Assembly (NCBI RefSeq): GCF_902500225.1
Contig: NZ_LR722652.1
Span: forward strand, 124,001-188,000
Reading direction: 5' to 3'
DNA length: 64,000 nucleotides
From: Buttiauxella massiliensis
GTDB lineage: Bacteria; Pseudomonadota; Gammaproteobacteria; Enterobacterales; Enterobacteriaceae
The position numbers and the translations under genes are program-made. The notes under the pieces are model-generated. The model ran no database searches, had not been told where the DNA came from, and saw nothing but the letters and a program-made list of their open reading frames with translations. Shown here piece by piece: positions 36,880 through 45,212 of this stretch (within the stretch, counting starts at the first letter, position 1; every line of letters starts with the position of its first letter).

Positions 36880-37188
36880 TAACGGGGTCCGGGTTTGTTA
36901 TTAATCCACAATTCATTGTTAAAAAACATAGATAACTCAAGTCGTTCTTTTATTTTAAAAATAGTTATCCCGTTCGTTTTCAATATTGACGAGTGTTGAT
37001 GGGGTTAATCATTATTTAAATGGGGCTATTATTTTTTCATTAAATTAATGCAAGCACATGTTGCGATTTTATTCATGCTTGGTTATTCATTTGCCGAGTT
37101 TATGAATTTATTATCGCAGCAAACACGGTTTGTGTATCATGAAGGGATGCCAAGTTGTATAGACCAAGCGTCAATTTAGGTGGGATAG
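36880..37188. other. Divergent promoter region, FUSC operon / AraC regulator
   Basis: About 310 bp, AT-rich, separating the divergent FUSC operon and araC-like gene. It should hold both promoters and the AraC-type binding sites. I see no obvious long palindrome or direct repeat. Confidence 0.4.
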
Positions 37189-38025
37189 ATGGTTAAAGCA
37201 AAAAAGATACTGCACTCGTTCCGCTACGAAGGTGATGCTGAAGGGGCTAAACTCGCTCGTCCCGTCTTCTTCCGGTCGTTTATGTTGGCGGAGAATGTGC
37301 AATCAGAACTACATTCTCATCCTTTCATTCAGTTTCACTACGCCCGTGAAGGCTCCTTATACATTTCCGTGGAGAATAATTCGTACATCATTCCGGCCTG
37401 TTACGGGTTGTGGATACCGGCTTTTATGCCTCATCGGGTGCAAACCGCCAGTGAAGTGATGCTTGAAAACCTCGATATCGACCCTGACTATTACGCAGCC
37501 ACGGGATTTAAAGCCGAACTGAAGTTAGTGACAGTCTCTGATTTTGCGCGCAATTTTATCCACCACGCTACGCAGACTATCCCTGAATTTTATGATGCCG
37601 ATGGCAAAGAAGGGCGGCTGGTTTCCACATTGATCGATGTGCTAAACGATCTCCCGGCCGCAGGCTTTGCCATGACCTGGCCTACGGCACCGGCACTGCT
37701 GGAAATTTGCCAGGCAATCAGTGAATCACCCGATTTACCCCATTTAATGGAAGAATGGGCTGAGAAAGTGGGTATGTCGCGACGTACCTTTTCACGACGT
37801 TTTATTAAAGAAACCGGCATAACGTTCAGCAACTGGAAACAACGTCATCGCTTGCTGCATTCCATTATTTTATTACGCCAGTCGCGAAGCGTGACTGAGA
37901 TTGCATTAATGCTGGGTTACGGTAGTACATCCGCTTATACCTACGCATTCCGTCAGTTATTTGGTGTTTCACCATCACGTTATGAAGTCGCACCGCCACC
38001 GCCGGATGCGGTATTACATGATTAG
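37189..38025 (+). CDS. AraC-family transcriptional regulator (cupin + HTH)
   Basis: A 278-aa regulator. The N-terminal cupin domain (SELHSHPFIQFHYAREGSLYISVENNSYIIPACYGLWIPAFMPHRV) would bind a small ligand. The C-terminal double helix-turn-helix reads LPHLMEEWAEKVGMSRRTFSRRFIKETGITFSNWKQRHRLLHSI then SVTEIALMLGYGSTSAYTYAFRQLFGVSPSRY. It is divergent from the FUSC-cfa-metK operon and so is the probable local regulator (inference). It starts at ATG 37189 after GGTGGGAT. Confidence 0.88.
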   Translation: MVKAKKILHSFRYEGDAEGAKLARPVFFRSFMLAENVQSELHSHPFIQFHYAREGSLYISVENNSYIIPACYGLWIPAFMPHRVQTASEVMLENLDIDPDYYAATGFKAELKLVTVSDFARNFIHHATQTIPEFYDADGKEGRLVSTLIDVLNDLPAAGFAMTWPTAPALLEICQAISESPDLPHLMEEWAEKVGMSRRTFSRRFIKETGITFSNWKQRHRLLHSIILLRQSRSVTEIALMLGYGSTSAYTYAFRQLFGVSPSRYEVAPPPPDAVLHD

Positions 38026-38249
38026 CATTCCTCGCGCCAATTTTGAGTTGCTTTGCATTGTTCTCTGTATTTTCCAAAACTCATTTAGTTAATAAACTGT
38101 CTTAACGATGCCCTATTTAAATCACTAAGTCTGGCGTTGAATCGCTGCCGACTTATGAGGGGTCAGTTTGGATATCGAATCGTAAGCGGCTCATCTAGAC
38201 CGTCTGTTCAGGAGCCTCCGGTTCGGGAAAAATAGTGTCCATCATTTTT

Positions 38250-39367
38250 TGTAGTGAGCCCCAAAAGTTAGACACCAGAGCGAAAACTGAGGGCACATGG
38301 CAAAATTTTCATTGAAGTTCAAACAGGAAGTTGCAGAAAAATACCTGGAAGACGAGTTGAGTCTGAAATCTGTAGCCAGGATGTATGACATCAGCCCCTG
38401 CCCGGTAAGAAAATGGGCTTATGCCTACCGGGTGCATGAATAGACATACTTACAAATAAAAAGTGGCGCTACTCTGCTGATTTCACACTTATGGTCGTGA
38501 AAGAAGTCCTGGATGATTGTTTTTCTGTTCGTGAAACTGCGGTAAAACATGGGATACCAGCCTTTGGAACTGTATGCACCTGGCTTGAAAAATATAGAAA
38601 ATATGGTGAGGATGCTTTCATCCGAAAAAATAAAAAGAACATATCTGTGCCAGATAAAAGCGTCATTCCGGCCCCACCACTGCCAGCATTAACCGAAAAT
38701 GAGCGAGAGGAACTTGAACAACTCAGAGTCGAGAATGCCTATTTAAAAAAGCTGAAGGCCTTGGTTCAGCAGAAAACATGCTCAACACACAAGAAAAAGT
38801 AAGCATTGTTAATGAACTAAGGCAAGAGTGGTCATTGTCCCGGTTGTAAATTGTTGCAGGGCTGCCGCGGAGCACATTCTATTATCATGTCAAACGTCTT
38901 GCGGCCCCGGACCGATATCAGTCTGCCAGGACGCTTGTACTGAAAATATATCACCAACACAAAGGTCGCTATGGTTATAGACGCATCAGGCTGGCATGTC
39001 GTAACGAGGGGGTTTTACTTAATGGCAAAACCGTCAGAAAACTAATAAAGGAACTGGGTATTAGCAGCCTGATCCGCGTCAAAAAATACCGTTCATATAA
39101 AGGAGAACAAGGACGAATTTGCGATAATCTCCTGAAACGCCAGTTTTATGCAGAACGCCCCAACGAGAAGTGGGTCACAGATGTAACTGAATTTAAAGTT
39201 AATGGGAAGAAGCTTTACTTGTCCCCCATCATGGATCTTTATAATGGTGAAATCATTGCTTACAACCTCGCTACACGGCCCTTACCATCAATGGTGAAAG
39301 CCATGCATCACTGATGCTTTAAAAGTGCTGACTGAAGGGAAACATCCAATATTGCACAGCGATAGTA
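38250..39367 (+). pseudogene. IS150-like (IS3 family) element, decayed
   Basis: The left tip TGTAGTGAGCCCCAAAAGTTAGACACC at 38250 (first 20 bases characteristic of IS150-type ends) is followed by OrfA (ATG 38297, MAKFSLKFKQEVAEKYLEDEL) interrupted by a stop after VHE, resuming at 38491-38802 (REELEQLRVENAYLKKLKALVQ). OrfB remains as VAGLPRSTFYYHVKR ... YGYRRIRLACRNEG ... ERPNEKWVTDVTEF ... LYLSPIMDLYNGEIIAYNL, with several stops. It is cut at about 39367. Inactive. Confidence 0.82.
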
Positions 39368-39823
39368 ATAATGCCGGTGTCAGTTTTGTCATCACTCAGT
39401 TTGCCGTTTAAACCGATTGGTGTGATTACTGATGCAGTGAAGACCTTCCCGCATCCTGACTCACACAGCGATCGACCTTTTGTGTCTTGCCCTGGACTCG
39501 TCGGTTGCCGGAAGCACCTTCATGCGAGGCATCTCCTCATCGGTGCGCGTGACTCAAGAAGGGCCTGACGGCTTGTCTCATTACTGTCCTGTCCGGGTTA
39601 TCTGTCTGGAGATTCAACTCTGTTTCCTCACAGGAGTTTTGTCATGGCTGATAACGTTACCGAAGCCACCGTTGTGGGTGGCGTGGATACACATAAAGAT
39701 TTGCACGTTGCCGCTGTCGTAGATCAGAACAATAAAGTTCTGGGGACCCAGTATTTTTCCGCAACACGACAAGGTTACCGGCAGATGCTGGTAGCTGACT
39801 TTAGTTCCGCGTCCGCTTCGTGC
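39368..39823 (+). pseudogene. IS110-family element, 5' fragment
   Basis: A frame at 39644 reads TEATVVGGVDTHKDLHVAAVVDQNNKVLGTQYFSATRQGYRQML, the N-terminal part of an IS110 DEDD transposase with the first catalytic Asp in GVDTHKD. The upstream ~275 bp is probably the element's non-coding 5' end, which in IS110 elements encodes the bridge RNA. The frame is cut by an IS30-type tip at 39824. Confidence 0.75.
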
Positions 39824-39850
39824 TGTGAGTTCAATTGGTCGATGACACGC
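39824..39850 (+). repeat. IS30-family terminal inverted repeat (copy 2)
   Basis: TGTGAGTTCAATTGGTCGAT then GACACGC, matching the tip at 29051-29077 in opposite orientation. No IS30 transposase follows; a solo end. Confidence 0.7.
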
Positions 39851-39929
39851 TGGCTGGCGGAGCTTCCGTAGTAGTCCGCGATGGGGAAAGCCCATTACAT
39901 GGCGAAGGGAAGCAGTTTGAATGTGTTTG

Positions 39930-40243
39930 CGACGTGAATTAACTGACCTAACGAGGTGAAGACCTTTGATAATCAGCGAAACAGGCGGTGGCGAGACAAC
40001 GGCTTACCGGGAGACGGCTTATAACCAGCGTTCAGTGGCCGAAACGGCGATGGACCGTGTATAACAGCTGTTTAGTGGACATCTTACGCTGCGGGATTAA
40101 GATGCGCAGGTTGGGAAGCTATGGCGATGATCCGTGCCTTAAACAAAATGACGCGTGCCGGTATGCCAAAAAGTGTACGGATTGCCTGAAGAAGCCAGTG
40201 ACGAGAGGCGCTTTTGTCTAAATCCGATTTATTCAACAAAGCC
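39930..40243 (+). pseudogene. IS903-like (IS5 family) 3' remnant
   Basis: Reading frames with shifts give ETAYNQRSVAETAMDRV, QLFSGHLTLRD, VGEAMAMIRALNKMTRAGMPKSVRIA, the C-terminus of an IS903/IS5-type transposase. It ends in GATTTATTCAACAAAGCC at 40226-40243, the reverse complement of the IS903 tip. Only the 3' third survives. Confidence 0.75.
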
Positions 40244-40255
40244 GCAAAAAGGTTG

Positions 40256-40282
40256 AAAAGCCCACGATGAGTGGGCTATTTG
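40256..40282 (-). terminator. Terminator after hicB
   Basis: AGCCCAC-loop-GTGGGCT stem with TTTT on the minus strand, 9 bases past the hicB stop codon. Confidence 0.7.
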
Positions 40283-40290
40283 TCTGACAG

Positions 40291-40701
40291 TTAAGCTGTT
40301 CGTGCAATCCTTTCTAACGCGACTTGGGCAAGAAAGCCCGAGCGGGTTTTAAACTCTGGATGTGTTGCGACACAGCGGTCAATCCGGTCAATTAGAGATT
40401 TAGGCAGTGTGACGTTAATTTTTTCTGAGCCGCCAAGTAAGCGCGTTACGTCAATATCAACGACAGCCCAGGTGTAACCGGCAAATTCGGGATTTTTGGC
40501 CAGCGCACCAACTGATGAAACGGCTGGAATATCCCCTCCCATTTCAACCAGCAATTCAATATGACCAGTGATCGCTTCTTTGGCATTAGCAATCGCTTCT
40601 TCCATCGTATCCCCAGCTGAGAAACAACCAGGTAAATCAGGCACTGTCACACCATATGCATGTTGTTCATCGCCTGCTTCAATCGCAATTGGATATAACA
40701 T
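40291..40701 (-). CDS. hicB: HicB-family antitoxin
   Basis: A 136-aa antitoxin. The N-terminal RNase-H-like HicB fold (MLYPIAIEAGDEQHAYGVTVPDLPGCFSAGDTMEEAIANAKEAI) is followed by a ribbon-helix-helix DNA-binding end (INVTLPKSLIDRIDRCVATHPEFKTRSGFLAQVALERI). It neutralises HicA and represses the operon. It overlaps hicA by 23 bases. Confidence 0.93.
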   Translation of the reverse strand: MLYPIAIEAGDEQHAYGVTVPDLPGCFSAGDTMEEAIANAKEAITGHIELLVEMGGDIPAVSSVGALAKNPEFAGYTWAVVDIDVTRLLGGSEKINVTLPKSLIDRIDRCVATHPEFKTRSGFLAQVALERIARTA

Positions 40702-40915
40702 AATTTAAGCCCTTATGATGAAGCTGGGATTTAATCCCAGCTTGTTTCCTGATGCTCTTAACCGTTTTAATGGGTAAGTCCTTTTTCGGGTGCGATGTGG
40801 TTACCAGTCCCGCTTTTGTCGGGTGAGTAAAGTGCTGATGACTTCCATTTACTCTTACCAGTATCCAACCATCTTCCTTGATTTCTGCAATTAACCTTCT
40901 GCTATCCATCGCCAT
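40679..40915 (-). CDS. hicA: HicA-family mRNA interferase toxin
   Basis: A double-stranded-RNA-binding-fold RNase that blocks translation. Core DSRRLIAEIKEDGWILVRVNGSHQHFTHPTKAGLVTTSHPKKDLPIKTVKSIRKQAGI, with the catalytic His in GSHQHF. Start at 40915 (MAMDSRR) or 40909 (MDSRR). Most HicA proteins end soon after RKQAGI; this one reads on for about 20 residues through a perfect palindrome at 40721-40743 and into hicB. Confidence 0.9.
   Translation of the reverse strand: MAMDSRRLIAEIKEDGWILVRVNGSHQHFTHPTKAGLVTTSHPKKDLPIKTVKSIRKQAGIKSQLHHKGLNYVISNCD
40721..40743. promoter_or_regulatory. Perfect palindrome at the hicA/hicB junction
   Basis: AAGCTGGGATT, one central base, AATCCCAGCTT: an 11-bp perfect inverted repeat inside the extended hicA 3' end, about 20 bases upstream of the hicB start. 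It could be an internal operator for HicB or an RNA hairpin setting the hicA:hicB ratio. Confidence 0.5.
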
Positions 40916-40947
40916 TCTCTGTTGTGTCCTGATACAATTTTTATAAC

Positions 40948-40994
40948 CCCAACAACCCCATAATGCAAACTTTTTGGGGTTGTTGGTTTTTTTT
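40948..40994 (+). terminator. Rho-independent terminator upstream of hicA
   Basis: CCAACAACCCC (40948-40958) pairs with GGGGTTGTTGG (40975-40985) and is followed by nine T. It points in the + direction, away from any intact upstream gene, so it is probably a leftover of displaced DNA, or it shields hicAB from antisense transcription. Confidence 0.7.
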
Positions 40995-41029
40995 TGTTGC
41001 GAGCGGTTTGAACCTTTCTGCAACGCTAC

Positions 41030-41458
41030 ATGGTAATGCGCCCTGATAAATGCGCATCCGCATCCGGACGCTGAGCCTCATAGCGGCAGGTCGACAGGGG
41101 CAAACCTGCCAGCCTGAAGCCACGGCGTTGCGACAGACCGGTCGCATCACACATCAACACTACAGCGTCCCACTTCTTGTCTGTCGTCAGTACGTTCGCT
41201 TAAGAGTCACCTGAAGCTCATCCTTATCCAGCATGGCTTCGTTGAGCAGCTTCTTCAGACGGGCGTTCTCTTCTTCAAGTGACTTCAAGCGACTTCAGGC
41301 GCTTAACTTCGGTCACTTCCATACCGCCTACTTCTTACGCCAGATGTAAAACGTGCATCGAAGATGGCGTGCTTATGGTAAAGCTTTCAGGCAGAAATAC
41401 CGGCCTTGCTTTCCTGGAGAATACTGATGATCTGTTCGTCGGAAAAATGCTTCATCAT
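41030..41458 (-). pseudogene. IS3-family element remnant (OrfA and start of OrfB)
   Basis: From ATG 41458 on the minus strand: MMKHFSDEQIISILQESKAGISARKLYHKHAIFDARF, then, with frameshifts, LKRLEE/NARLKKLL-like and SQRRGF/ACRLAG-type OrfB pieces. Clearly an IS407/IS2-type OrfA with broken frame. Inactive. Confidence 0.7.
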
Positions 41459-41684
41459 GAGGATGTCCTCACGTTTCTGATGAAAACATTCATAACATCC
41501 GGGCGATAATCACCCGGGAGCAGGTCAGCGTTAAACCTTGAAGCATTTCATACCAATCGTAGTTCCTTTTATATGTAGTTTTATTTGTATGATGAATGGT
41601 GTGTTTGTGACTAGTATCACAGACATACTCACCCTATAAACACTATTTTTAAAATATAAATTTATAAATTAAAACGGTGTTTTC

Positions 41685-42635
41685 ATGAAAATAAAACAGT
41701 GTATTGAACGTGTTCCAGGGGGAATGATGCTGGTTCCTCTAATTCTTGGCGCTATGGTTCACACCTATTTTCCGGGTTTTGCCGATTATTTTGGTTCGTT
41801 TACAAAAGGAATCATGACCGGAGTTGTCCCGATACTCTCTGTGTGGTTTTTTTGCATGGGAGCGTCAATAACTCTAAAAGGAACAGGGACCGTTTTCCGC
41901 AAATCCGGAACATTAGTTGTTGTAAAAACGCTCACCGCGTTTGTTGTCGCAAAAATTGCGATGCACGTACTTCCTGGCGCAGGTATTACCACTGGTTTTT
42001 TTGCTGGCATTTCCGCTCTGACACTGGTCGCGGCAATGGATATGACAAATGGGGGGCTGTATGCGGGGATCATGCAACGCTATGGTACCAAAGAAGAAGC
42101 CGGCGCATTCGTGCTGATGTCTATCGAGTCAGGTCCGCTGATGACGATGATTATCCTGGGAACTGCCGGGATAGCATCATTCCAGCCGCACATCTTTGTT
42201 GGCGCTGTTCTGCCATTTATCATTGGCTACGCAGTAGGAAATATTGACCCGGAATTCCGGAGTCTATTTTCACCAATGGCAAAAAGCCTCATCCCGTTTT
42301 TTGGTTTTGCTCTCGGAAATACGATCAGTCTGAATGTGGTTGCACAGACTGGATTGTTGGGGATCCTGATGGGAATAGCCGTTGTGATCATTACGGGTAT
42401 TCCATTGATGTTGGCTGACCGTTACTTCGGTGGTGGTGACGGGACTGCGGGCTTAGCTGCCTCAAGCTCAGCCGGGGCTGCTGCCGCTACCCCGATGCTT
42501 ATTGCACAAATGTCGCCTGGATTTATGCCTATTGCTGCTCAGGCTACAGCGCTGGTTGCGACCTCAATCATCGTGACTTCTGTTTTAACCCCGCTTGCCA
42601 CAGCTGCCTGGGCAAAATATAAGGGACGCATATAG
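41685..42635 (+). CDS. kdgT: 2-keto-3-deoxygluconate permease (KdgT family)
   Basis: A 316-aa inner-membrane proton symporter (E. coli KdgT is 327 aa) with about ten hydrophobic segments. Family motifs include [44 protein letters not shown] and [17 protein letters not shown]. It imports 2-keto-3-deoxygluconate, an intermediate of pectin and uronate breakdown. It stands alone in the cargo with no kdgK or kdgA beside it, so it would rely on host enzymes. A strong terminator follows. Confidence 0.92.
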   Translation: MKIKQCIERVPGGMMLVPLILGAMVHTYFPGFADYFGSFTKGIMTGVVPILSVWFFCMGASITLKGTGTVFRKSGTLVVVKTLTAFVVAKIAMHVLPGAGITTGFFAGISALTLVAAMDMTNGGLYAGIMQRYGTKEEAGAFVLMSIESGPLMTMIILGTAGIASFQPHIFVGAVLPFIIGYAVGNIDPEFRSLFSPMAKSLIPFFGFALGNTISLNVVAQTGLLGILMGIAVVIITGIPLMLADRYFGGGDGTAGLAASSSAGAAAATPMLIAQMSPGFMPIAAQATALVATSIIVTSVLTPLATAAWAKYKGRI

Positions 42636-42660
42636 TCTTCTTTTGTGAAGCCCGCTGAAC

Positions 42661-42692
42661 AATACCGATCGAATCCCGATCGGTATTTTTTC
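42661..42692 (+). terminator. Terminator of the kdgT-like gene
   Basis: AATACCGATCG (42661-42671) and CGATCGGTATT (42677-42687) form a perfect stem followed by a T-run. Confidence 0.85.
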
Positions 42693-43013
42693 GTTTATTT
42701 TTTTGCACCCGAAACCAATTCATCATACAAATGATGCATTTTATACAGAAATAAAGGCATTTCATTCCGCTTTAACGGCACTTCATTCCTTTTCTGATCC
42801 CTTGCAATAAATAGGGAATAGAGTGGGCATAATTTAGTTACCGCTACTTAAGGTTCATTCGATGAAAAATAAATCGGGCTCTCAGAAGGTCTATCCGGCA
42901 CATACTCGCCGGCTAACCTTTGTTGGAACACTGCTCGCTCAGTTCGCACTCGTGTCAAGGCTAAGTAGAAATGTCCGCACTCCCCAGGGCAAAGTACAGA
43001 TGTCCTATTATTG
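42693..43013. other. Spacer without recognised gene
   Basis: About 320 bp between the kdgT terminator and an IS30-type tip. A 60-codon frame (42862-43044) matches no family I know and runs into the IS30 tip, so I do not call it a gene. TGTCCGCAC and TGTCCTATTA near 42972-43010 may be worn IS tips. Confidence 0.35.
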
Positions 43014-43042
43014 CTGTGAGTTTAATTGGTCAATGCAACGCT
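43014..43042 (+). repeat. IS30-family terminal inverted repeat (copy 3)
   Basis: CTGTGAGTTTAATTGGTCAA then TGCAACGCT, the same tip as at 29051 and 39824 with one or two changes. No transposase beside it. Confidence 0.7.
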
Positions 43043-43119
43043 AGCCTTTATCAAGAACCTGAAATGAAAGGGGCTGAGCCCGGTTGAGTTCCGGACTCAT
43101 AATCATTATCCCTGACGGT

Positions 43120-43857
43120 TTAATCATGTGGTTTCCATGTGGCAGGCAAAGAAAGGTCACCGGAAGCAATGTCCCATACGCTACTGACACAGAGTAATGG
43201 ATTATGGAGATTGGCATTAACCTGCAAGGCCGTCGTCACACCATCGTAATTAAAACTTGCCGGAAATCCGACAGCAGCCAGTGGTACGCGGATCTGTGCT
43301 GCATCATTCTTCAGGCTGAAATGATAACCGGGTGAGCCAATATAAATGGGAACTCCAGGCCAGGTTGGGGGCAATTTAGGCTTTGCCCCTTCGGGAATAT
43401 CTCGCACTTTCAGCCCACCAGGGCCGCAACTGGTGTCTTTACTCAGTACTACCCAGTGAGAATGCCACAGGCCACCATCATTTACTTTATCGCCATCACC
43501 ATTTTCATCCAGTTGAGGGGTGTCATCAAAGTCAGGATTTGAGGTGAGAGCCAGCGCCAAAATACCCGAGCCGGGTTCGAAACCGACTGCACTACTATCC
43601 AGACTGGTGGGCCATACATAACTGTATACTTCAGACCCGGCGAATTTTCCCCTGGCCGAAGGTTTACGGCTACCCGCCTTACCATCAACAAGTTGTTCAA
43701 ACACCAGGTCATTGCCATCCTTAAACACTCGCGTATGGACGAGATCGAACGCTTTATCCACCTTAGCGTTTTTTTCACTGGTTATACCTCCTGTGTCATG
43801 TGCAATAACGGGGCTAGCCAGTAAACAACCTAAGACAACAATGGAGAGATCTTTCAT
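43120..43857 (-). CDS. Secreted protein of unknown function
   Basis: A 245-aa protein with a signal peptide (MKDLSIVVLGCLLASPVIA, cleavage after residue 19). The mature part is hydrophilic, contains an Asp-rich stretch (DENGDGDKVNDGG) that could bind calcium, a GGLWHSHWVVL segment and three cysteines (two near the middle and C-terminus may pair). I do not recognise the family. Its start overlaps the stop of the isochorismatase-like gene (ATGA), so the two are translated together and may act in one process. Confidence 0.75.
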   Translation of the reverse strand: MKDLSIVVLGCLLASPVIAHDTGGITSEKNAKVDKAFDLVHTRVFKDGNDLVFEQLVDGKAGSRKPSARGKFAGSEVYSYVWPTSLDSSAVGFEPGSGILALALTSNPDFDDTPQLDENGDGDKVNDGGLWHSHWVVLSKDTSCGPGGLKVRDIPEGAKPKLPPTWPGVPIYIGSPGYHFSLKNDAAQIRVPLAAVGFPASFNYDGVTTALQVNANLHNPLLCVSSVWDIASGDLSLPATWKPHD

Positions 43858-44393
43858 AAGTCCCCCTCCACCTTATTCAGATATTCACTTGTCGAAATCA
43901 CGGGTGCATAGCCGAAACGTAGCGCAGCCATAAATGCCGCATGAACATGTTCTGCGGGCACGTTTACGCCATTGAACTCAAGATCAAGAGTGGCACAGGC
44001 ATCATGCAAAACAGTGGTGGAATAGCCAAAATCAACAGCAGCCCGCGTTATTCCATCCACGCACATATGGCTCATATTGCCGACAACTACGATATCTTCA
44101 ACGCCAGCCTGTTCAAGGAGAGTCTTTAATTCAGTATCACGGAATGAGTTGATGTAATGCTTAAGCACCACTGATTCGTCACCTTTATTAATGACGCTGG
44201 GATGTAGCTGCGCACCTTCGCTGCCAGGGCGAAAGAATGGTGCATCATTACTGGTAAACTCATGTCGAATATGTACCACGAGATCGCCACGCTTGCGGAA
44301 AAAAGCAATCACTTGAGCAGCATTTTTCGCCGCAGCCTCAACATGTTTTAGAGCCCAGAGCCCTCCGGGGAAATAGTCATTCTGGATATCCAC
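43854..44393 (-). CDS. Isochorismatase-family cysteine hydrolase (5' end uncertain)
   Basis: A 179-aa protein with the family catalytic triad: Asp2 (VDIQNDYFPGG), Lys78 (VLKHYINSF) and Cys111 (GNMSHMCVDGITRAA). Members hydrolyse amides (nicotinamide, biuret) or vinyl ethers. The frame opens at a GTG directly on the VDIQNDYF strand, lacking the usual 5-10 preceding residues; an in-frame stop lies nine codons upstream. The true start was probably lost to the adjacent IS3 remnant or a frameshift, so activity is doubtful. Coupled to the secreted-protein gene. Confidence 0.8.
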   Translation of the reverse strand: MDIQNDYFPGGLWALKHVEAAAKNAAQVIAFFRKRGDLVVHIRHEFTSNDAPFFRPGSEGAQLHPSVINKGDESVVLKHYINSFRDTELKTLLEQAGVEDIVVVGNMSHMCVDGITRAAVDFGYSTTVLHDACATLDLEFNGVNVPAEHVHAAFMAALRFGYAPVISTSEYLNKVEGDL

Positions 44394-44429
44394 TACAGGG
44401 ATACTTACAAATGCACTGCATTAATGGCG

Positions 44430-44702
44430 AAGACTATCTCAAAAATCGCAATTATTGAGATAGTTGAAGGGAGCTATTGGGTGTCGCTTTGTTTCTATTC
44501 AGGCACTTCCTCAGGCAATCCGAACACTTTCTGGTATTCTTGCTCGCTCTTCTTTCCGTTGTTGAACCATTTGTCCATTGTGGATTTGCCGACATTCATT
44601 GCAGTGGCAGCGGGGGGAAATGGTGTAGTGCTGATTGATTATCTGTTGAGCAGTTTCGAGGCGAAACTCGGGGCTAAAATTGCGTCTGTTACGTCCGGTC
44701 AT
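44430..44702 (-). pseudogene. IS3-family OrfA remnant
   Basis: MTGRNRRNFSPEFRLETAQQIINQHYTI, then a frameshift to ATAMNVGKSTMDKWFNNGKKSEQEYQ-like sequence: an IS3/IS51-type OrfA helix-turn-helix protein, broken and without OrfB. Confidence 0.75.
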
Positions 44703-44705
44703 AAT

Positions 44706-44748
44706 GCCACCTGCATAGAGGTGATGATACCACCTCTATGCAGGTGGC
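44706..44748. repeat. 18-bp perfect inverted repeat
   Basis: GCCACCTGCATAGAGGTG (44706-44723), 7-base loop, CACCTCTATGCAGGTGGC (44731-44748). It lies between the IS3 remnant and the Phd-like gene. No T-run follows. It may be two abutted insertion-sequence tips or a strong RNA hairpin. Confidence 0.8.
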
Positions 44749-44860
44749 CAGATTTAGTATTCCACTTCGACTAATCAACGGGGAGCAGGTCACGTCGTGA
44801 GGACAGAATTTTTCTACTGCCGTGGGTAAACCCACCTCATCATCTACTGGGAGGCCTGAA

Positions 44861-45091
44861 ATGAAAGTTAAAACAGTTGGTTATTTGAAAAAAAATGCAG
44901 CGAAACTCGATTTAGCTGAACCTATTTTGGTTATGAGGAATGGGATACCTGTATGTGCGATTGAATCCTATGATGCCTGGCAAGAACGCGATAATTCGAT
45001 AGTTCTTCTGAAATTGCTTACTCTTTCTGAGCAAGATAAAACTGAAGGTAAAGTGTTCTCAAAAAAACAATTGCTGGCAGGTTTACTGTGA
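44861..45091 (+). CDS. Phd/YefM-family antitoxin, toxin gene not seen
   Basis: A 76-aa protein: MKVKTVGYLKKNAAKLDLAEPILVMRNGIPVCAIESYDAWQERDNSIVLLKLL. The N-terminal layout (short start, helix, strand with a G-x-P turn, then Y-x-x) is that of Phd/YefM antitoxins. Start at 44861 for the GGAGG about 7 bases upstream. No RelE/Doc/PIN-type toxin follows before the transposon end; only about 180 bp remain. Either an orphan antitoxin or a truncated pair. Confidence 0.7.
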   Translation: MKVKTVGYLKKNAAKLDLAEPILVMRNGIPVCAIESYDAWQERDNSIVLLKLLTLSEQDKTEGKVFSKKQLLAGLL

Positions 45092-45212
45092 ACATAACAA
45101 CCATTCATTACATTCTCATCGCAAAGTCCTCTGCCTCGTTTTACGGATACTATCCCCCTTCAGTGCGAAGCCCCATTCTAAGGTTTAATGATCAATAGCA
45201 TACGAAAATAAG

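Noticed and set aside
42862-43044. 60-codon frame after the kdgT-like gene
   Set aside because: It ends in an IS30-type tip and resembles no known protein; no ribosome site stands out.
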